DNA from: Actinomycetota bacterium
GTDB lineage: Bacteria > Actinomycetota > Actinomycetes > S36-B12
Assembly (NCBI GenBank): GCA_016717115.1
Contig: JADKGE010000001.1
Span: 496,001 to 560,000 of the forward strand
Reading direction: 5' to 3'
Length of the DNA stretch: 64,000 nucleotides
A program made the position numbers and the translations under genes. Shown piece after piece: positions 61,086 to 64,000 of this stretch. The notes under the pieces were generated by a model, which was given only the letters and a program-made list of their open reading frames with translations, was not told where the DNA came from and searched no databases. Position 1 is the first letter of the stretch. The number at the start of each line of letters is the position of its first letter.

Positions 61086-61763
61086 CTACCCGGCGGGACG
61101 CACCGCGTTCGGACGGGTGCGAACGTTCGCCAGGCGTGGAACGCGCATCAATGGCGAGCACTGCGACAGCTGCCTGGTGAGGAACGACCTCTCCTGAGCA
61201 TCGACGGCCAGCCGCCACCGGTACTTCACGCCGATCCACAGCTTCACATAGCCGCACCGCTGCGAGGCGGCAGGCGGCATCCACTCGTCCGGCTCGCTGT
61301 CCTGCTTGCCGCGATTCGTCGCCATGGTGACGGCGATCAGGGACGCCGCGTAGCCGAGATCGTTGGCGAACGCGTCGCGGGTCGCCGCCGTCCAGCGCCG
61401 GGCCCCGGACGCCCACGCCTCCGCCAGCGGCACGCGATGGTCGATGTCGAAGGAGCCAGCGTCCGCGGTCCGCACCCCGTCATACGTCGACAGCCAGCGT
61501 CCGCCCCGCACGTCGCAGTTCACGACTCGACCGGACAGCCGCTCCGCGATCAGCACCTCCTGCCGGGTGTCGCAGCCGTCGCCGTCGGCATCCCGCCAGT
61601 CCGCGAACGCCTCCCGCTCGTACCCAGCGGTGATCTCGGGCGTCACGGGGAGGGAGGTGAGGAGCATCGTCGCCGGCCGACGCTCAGCCGCATAGGCAGG
61701 CGCGGCAGACACTGCGGAGCAGGCCAGCGCCGCCGCCAAGGCGACGACAACCGGGCTTCTCAC
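61086..61763 (-). CDS. Secreted HNH-type nuclease (DUF1524-like)
   Basis: The 225-residue protein has a signal peptide (VRSPVVVALAAALACSAVSA then APAYA) and a C-terminal HNH fold: WRDADGDGCDTRQEVLIAER, SFDIDHRVPLAEAWASGA with the catalytic Asp-His, and NRGKQDSEPDEWMPP with the Asn. Secreted members of this actinobacterial family probably degrade external DNA. GTG 61763 is the likely start; the longer frame to 61799 adds a polar, non-signal leader. Its start overlaps the end of the mutarotase gene. Confidence 0.83.
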   Translation of the reverse strand: MRSPVVVALAAALACSAVSAAPAYAAERRPATMLLTSLPVTPEITAGYEREAFADWRDADGDGCDTRQEVLIAERLSGRVVNCDVRGGRWLSTYDGVRTADAGSFDIDHRVPLAEAWASGARRWTAATRDAFANDLGYAASLIAVTMATNRGKQDSEPDEWMPPAASQRCGYVKLWIGVKYRWRLAVDAQERSFLTRQLSQCSPLMRVPRLANVRTRPNAVRPAG

Positions 61764-62194
61764 GTCTCGAAGATAACGCCCTTGCGAAGGATGAAGCATC
61801 CGTACGGCTGGGCATCGAGCGTGTGCACGACCGCGTACGCGTCCTTCGCCCGGTCGTAGAACTCCAGGCGCGGAATCACCCCGTAGTGCAACGGTCGGCC
61901 CTCGCGCTCCGAGGCGAGGGCGAGGAGCTCGTCCTGCACCGGCGTCGTGCGATCCGGATCGTCGTCGACCTCCATGCGCTCCAGCGGGTGCTCCACGAAG
62001 CCGTCGAGCGGGAAGACGCTGAGCAGCGCCCGGGCGGCCCGCAGGATCGACGCCTCGCCGAGCCGGATCACCGGCTTGCCGGAGGCGGCAGCCGGGTAGT
62101 TGCGGTCGACGAGCAGCAGCCGGTCGCCGTGCCCCATGTCGTCGAGGATCTTGAGCAGGTCACCGCTCAGCAGCGGATCGATTCCCTTGAGCAT
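61760..62194 (-). CDS. RbsD/FucU-family sugar mutarotase
   Basis: The 144-residue protein starts MLKGIDPLLSGDLLKILDDM and continues GHGDRLLLVDRNYPAAASG, the RbsD/FucU signature with its catalytic His. The end (YDRAKDAYAVVHTLDAQPYG) is typical of FucU. It interconverts anomers of fucose, ribose or related sugars. The open frame extends upstream to 62515 but that part is antisense-like and basic, so ATG 62194 is taken. No fucose genes are nearby. Confidence 0.88.
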   Translation of the reverse strand: MLKGIDPLLSGDLLKILDDMGHGDRLLLVDRNYPAAASGKPVIRLGEASILRAARALLSVFPLDGFVEHPLERMEVDDDPDRTTPVQDELLALASEREGRPLHYGVIPRLEFYDRAKDAYAVVHTLDAQPYGCFILRKGVIFET

Positions 62195-62207
62195 GGCTAC
62201 TGATTGC

Positions 62208-62468
62208 TCACTGCGCGTCGAGAGCGATCGCGACCGTCTCCTCCTGAGCGACGAGATTCGCATCGGCGTCGTAGACGCTGACGGTCTCATCCTCGAGCAG
62301 AAGCGTGCCGTCGCTGTCGAGCACGTCGATCGTCTCGTCGACCATCGAGCCTTCGGGTCCCGTGGCGACGACAACGTCGTCCACGACCGCCCCGACGACC
62401 TCGCCGGCCTCGTCGCGGACCACCGCCACGTCCACTTCCTCGCCGATCTCGATGTCGTCCTCGCCCAT
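62208..62468 (-). CDS. Small acidic protein of unknown function
   Basis: The 86-residue protein begins MGEDDIEIGEEVDVAVVRDE. It is strongly acidic, rich in Val, Asp and Glu, and has no Cys, Trp or His. The segments VVVATGPEGSMVDETIDVLD and TVSVYDADANLVAQEETVAI suggest repeated beta hairpins. CCAGGAGG precedes ATG 62468, giving good support for the start; the open frame upstream to 63809 is antisense to the PAS protein. I do not recognise a family. Confidence 0.65.
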   Translation of the reverse strand: MGEDDIEIGEEVDVAVVRDEAGEVVGAVVDDVVVATGPEGSMVDETIDVLDSDGTLLLEDETVSVYDADANLVAQEETVAIALDAQ

Positions 62469-62591
62469 GGTTCCTCCTGGTGTCGGCTGGTGGTCCTCCG
62501 CCCCGGCGGGCGCACGGCAGTCTACGACCCGCTGCACCGTGATATCGGGTGAACCTGCGGCTACCATCAAGTGCCGAAGAGGGGAGCGGAG

Positions 62592-64000
62592 ATGGTCGAT
62601 CCCGACATTCCCCTTCCGGACCTCACCGACGAAGCGCAGTACCGACTCCTGTCCGACAACCCCGGCGACATCGTCTATCGCTGCGGACCCGACCTGCACC
62701 TGGTCTGGGTGTCCGAGTCGATCACGTCCGTGCTGGGCTGGACGCCGGCGGAGGTGATCGGTACCGCCATCTCCGACCTCACGCATCCCGAGGACCGCGC
62801 GTCGAACCAGGACCAGGCGGACACGGTTCGCTCGGGGATCCATGTCCCCGAACTGTCGACCGGCACCGTCCCTCCCGTCCGCGTTCGGGCGCGCGACGGG
62901 AGCTACCGATGGGTGTCCGCCATCGGCATCCCCCTGATGAGTGCCGACGGGACCGCCGTCGGTGTCGTGGGCCGCCTGCGAGACGTGGACGCGGCCGAGC
63001 GATCGGTCCGGGCGCTCGAACACAGCGAGGAACGGCGGCGCACGGCCTTCGACCACCTCCTGGACCCGCTCCTGGTGATGGAACCGGTGCGCGACGAAGC
63101 GGGCGAGATCATCGACTTCGAGTACGTCGAGGTGAACGAGGCGGCGTGCCTGTACAACACCATGCCGTACGAGCAAATGATCGGAGCCCGGCTGCTCGAT
63201 CTCCAGCCCGGCAACCGCGATAGCGGCAGCTTCGCCGAGATCGTCGCCGTCTTCGAGACCGGCGTACCCCTCATCGTCGACAACTACCCGTATGAGCAAG
63301 AGCTCATGGGTGGCGAGCGCCGCTACTACGACCTCAGGGTCGCCAGGGCCGCCGACGTGCTGATCTACACGTGGCGCGACGGAACAGACCGCCGGCTGGC
63401 CGAGGAGGCCGTCGCGGAACGAGAGGACCTCTACCGGCTCGTCACCGACGAGGTGACGGACGCGGTCGTTCGCTTCGACGACGAGGGCCTGGTGACGTGG
63501 GTCTCGCCGTCGTTCGAGCGGCTCACCGGGTTCTCGTCCGATGCCGTCATCGGGCAGTCGGGCATGCGACTGCTCCCGCCGCCCGAGGTGCCCAGCGCTC
63601 GCGACCTGCTGACGCGGCGGGTATCCGGCGAAGACACCGGTCCGACGACCCTGCAGATGGTCTGCGCCGACGGGAGCCATCGGTGGGTGGAGGCGACGTC
63701 GCGACCGTTCATCCGCCACGACGGCACCCCGGGGGGATTCGTCGCCGTGCTGCGCGACGTTCAGGAGCAGGTCGACGCCCAGCTGCGGCACGAGCACGAG
63801 ACGGGACACGACGCCCTGACGGGCCTCGCCAATCGCGATCTGGCCATCGCCCGACTCAACCGCGCCCTTGACGACATCGGCAACAGCCGCGGGCTGATCG
63901 CCCTGCTGTCCGTCGGCGTGGACCGTCTCACCACCGTCAACCAGGCCATGAACTACGCCGCAGGCGATCGGGTGCTCTCCACCGTGGCCGCCCGGCTGGC
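62592..64000 (+). CDS. PAS-domain diguanylate cyclase-like protein, partial
   Basis: The gene runs off the right edge; 469 codons are present. It has three PAS-type regions: residues about 15-130 (YRLLSDNPGDIVYRCGPDLH, ending in RWVSAIGIPLMSADG), about 145-265 (FDHLLDPLLVMEPVRDEAGE) and about 275-400 (YRLVTDEVTDAVVRFDDEGL, HRWVEATSRPFIRHDG). A GGDEF domain begins at DALTGLANRDLAIARLNRAL. GGAGCGGAG lies just before ATG 62592. It should make cyclic di-GMP in response to a PAS-sensed signal; whether an EAL domain follows cannot be seen. Confidence 0.85.
   Translation, partial: MVDPDIPLPDLTDEAQYRLLSDNPGDIVYRCGPDLHLVWVSESITSVLGWTPAEVIGTAISDLTHPEDRASNQDQADTVRSGIHVPELSTGTVPPVRVRARDGSYRWVSAIGIPLMSADGTAVGVVGRLRDVDAAERSVRALEHSEERRRTAFDHLLDPLLVMEPVRDEAGEIIDFEYVEVNEAACLYNTMPYEQMIGARLLDLQPGNRDSGSFAEIVAVFETGVPLIVDNYPYEQELMGGERRYYDLRVARAADVLIYTWRDGTDRRLAEEAVAEREDLYRLVTDEVTDAVVRFDDEGLVTWVSPSFERLTGFSSDAVIGQSGMRLLPPPEVPSARDLLTRRVSGEDTGPTTLQMVCADGSHRWVEATSRPFIRHDGTPGGFVAVLRDVQEQVDAQLRHEHETGHDALTGLANRDLAIARLNRALDDIGNSRGLIALLSVGVDRLTTVNQAMNYAAGDRVLSTVAARL

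Noticed and set aside
61107..61126. CGTTCGGACGGGTGCGAACG as a fifth island operator
   Set aside because: The half-sites are 6 bases apart instead of 2-4, and it lies inside the 3' coding end of the nuclease gene.
62469..63809. Long N-terminal extension of the small acidic protein
   Set aside because: It is antisense to the PAS-GGDEF gene; the ATG at 62468 with AGGAGG gives a better start.

Overview
The window is high-GC DNA from an actinomycete (Actinomycetota). The signs are: a GlnR-type orphan regulator next to mycothiol synthase (mshD), as in mycobacteria and streptomycetes; a glgC/actinobacterial GT4 glgA pair; many GTG starts; 4-bp ATGA/GTGA gene overlaps; and an LppX-like lipoprotein. 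Genus cannot be fixed from the sequence. About 60 genes cover nearly all of it, with no rRNA, tRNA, CRISPR array, transposase or prophage seen.

Layout. 1-7.4 kb: start of a Tat-exported protein, then glnR, mshD, polyphosphate kinase, a CYTH-CHAD protein, a Nudix/histidine-phosphatase fusion and a lipoprotein. 7.4-11.1 kb: glgC (one apparent frameshift), glgA, an EamA transporter and a small membrane protein, closed by a 90-bp perfect palindrome. 11.2-44.3 kb: a large catabolic island. 44.3-48.3 kb: CcdA plus a thioredoxin-like lipoprotein with an AMESE tandem repeat, a two-component system and an L,D-transpeptidase. 48.5-57.9 kb: a xylose locus (oxidoreductase, aldose epimerase, ROK repressor, ABC transporter, xylA, xylB). 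58-64 kb: a NuoF-like protein with ferredoxin, an aldehyde dehydrogenase, a secreted HNH nuclease, an RbsD/FucU mutarotase, a small acidic protein and the start of a PAS-GGDEF protein.

The catabolic island is the most interesting part. It holds two glutamine-synthetase-like ligases, three class-I glutamine-amidotransferase-type hydrolases, three P450s with ferredoxin and two reductases, a luciferase-type monooxygenase, an amino-acid/amine permease, PurU, three aldehyde dehydrogenases, and an operon that reads like homoprotocatechuate meta-cleavage (HpaE-, HpaD- and HpaG-like) with an acetoacetate-decarboxylase-fold protein. An aromatic-amino-acid-type decarboxylase lies just beyond. Together this suggests degradation of one or more amines, probably aromatic, through gamma-glutamylated intermediates. 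Four promoters in the island share an 18-bp inverted repeat close to CGTTCGGACCCGAACGAT, so they probably form one regulon; the MarR-family gene inside the island is the obvious candidate regulator. A Rieske-type protein in the same regulon has lost one Rieske histidine and both histidines of the mononuclear iron site.

Five genes (glgC, a zinc alcohol dehydrogenase, one P450, a YidH-like gene and a ThDP enzyme) are each interrupted by one single-base shift while both halves stay well conserved. This pattern fits base-calling or assembly error better than decay, so those genes are annotated with their likely intact product and the shift position.
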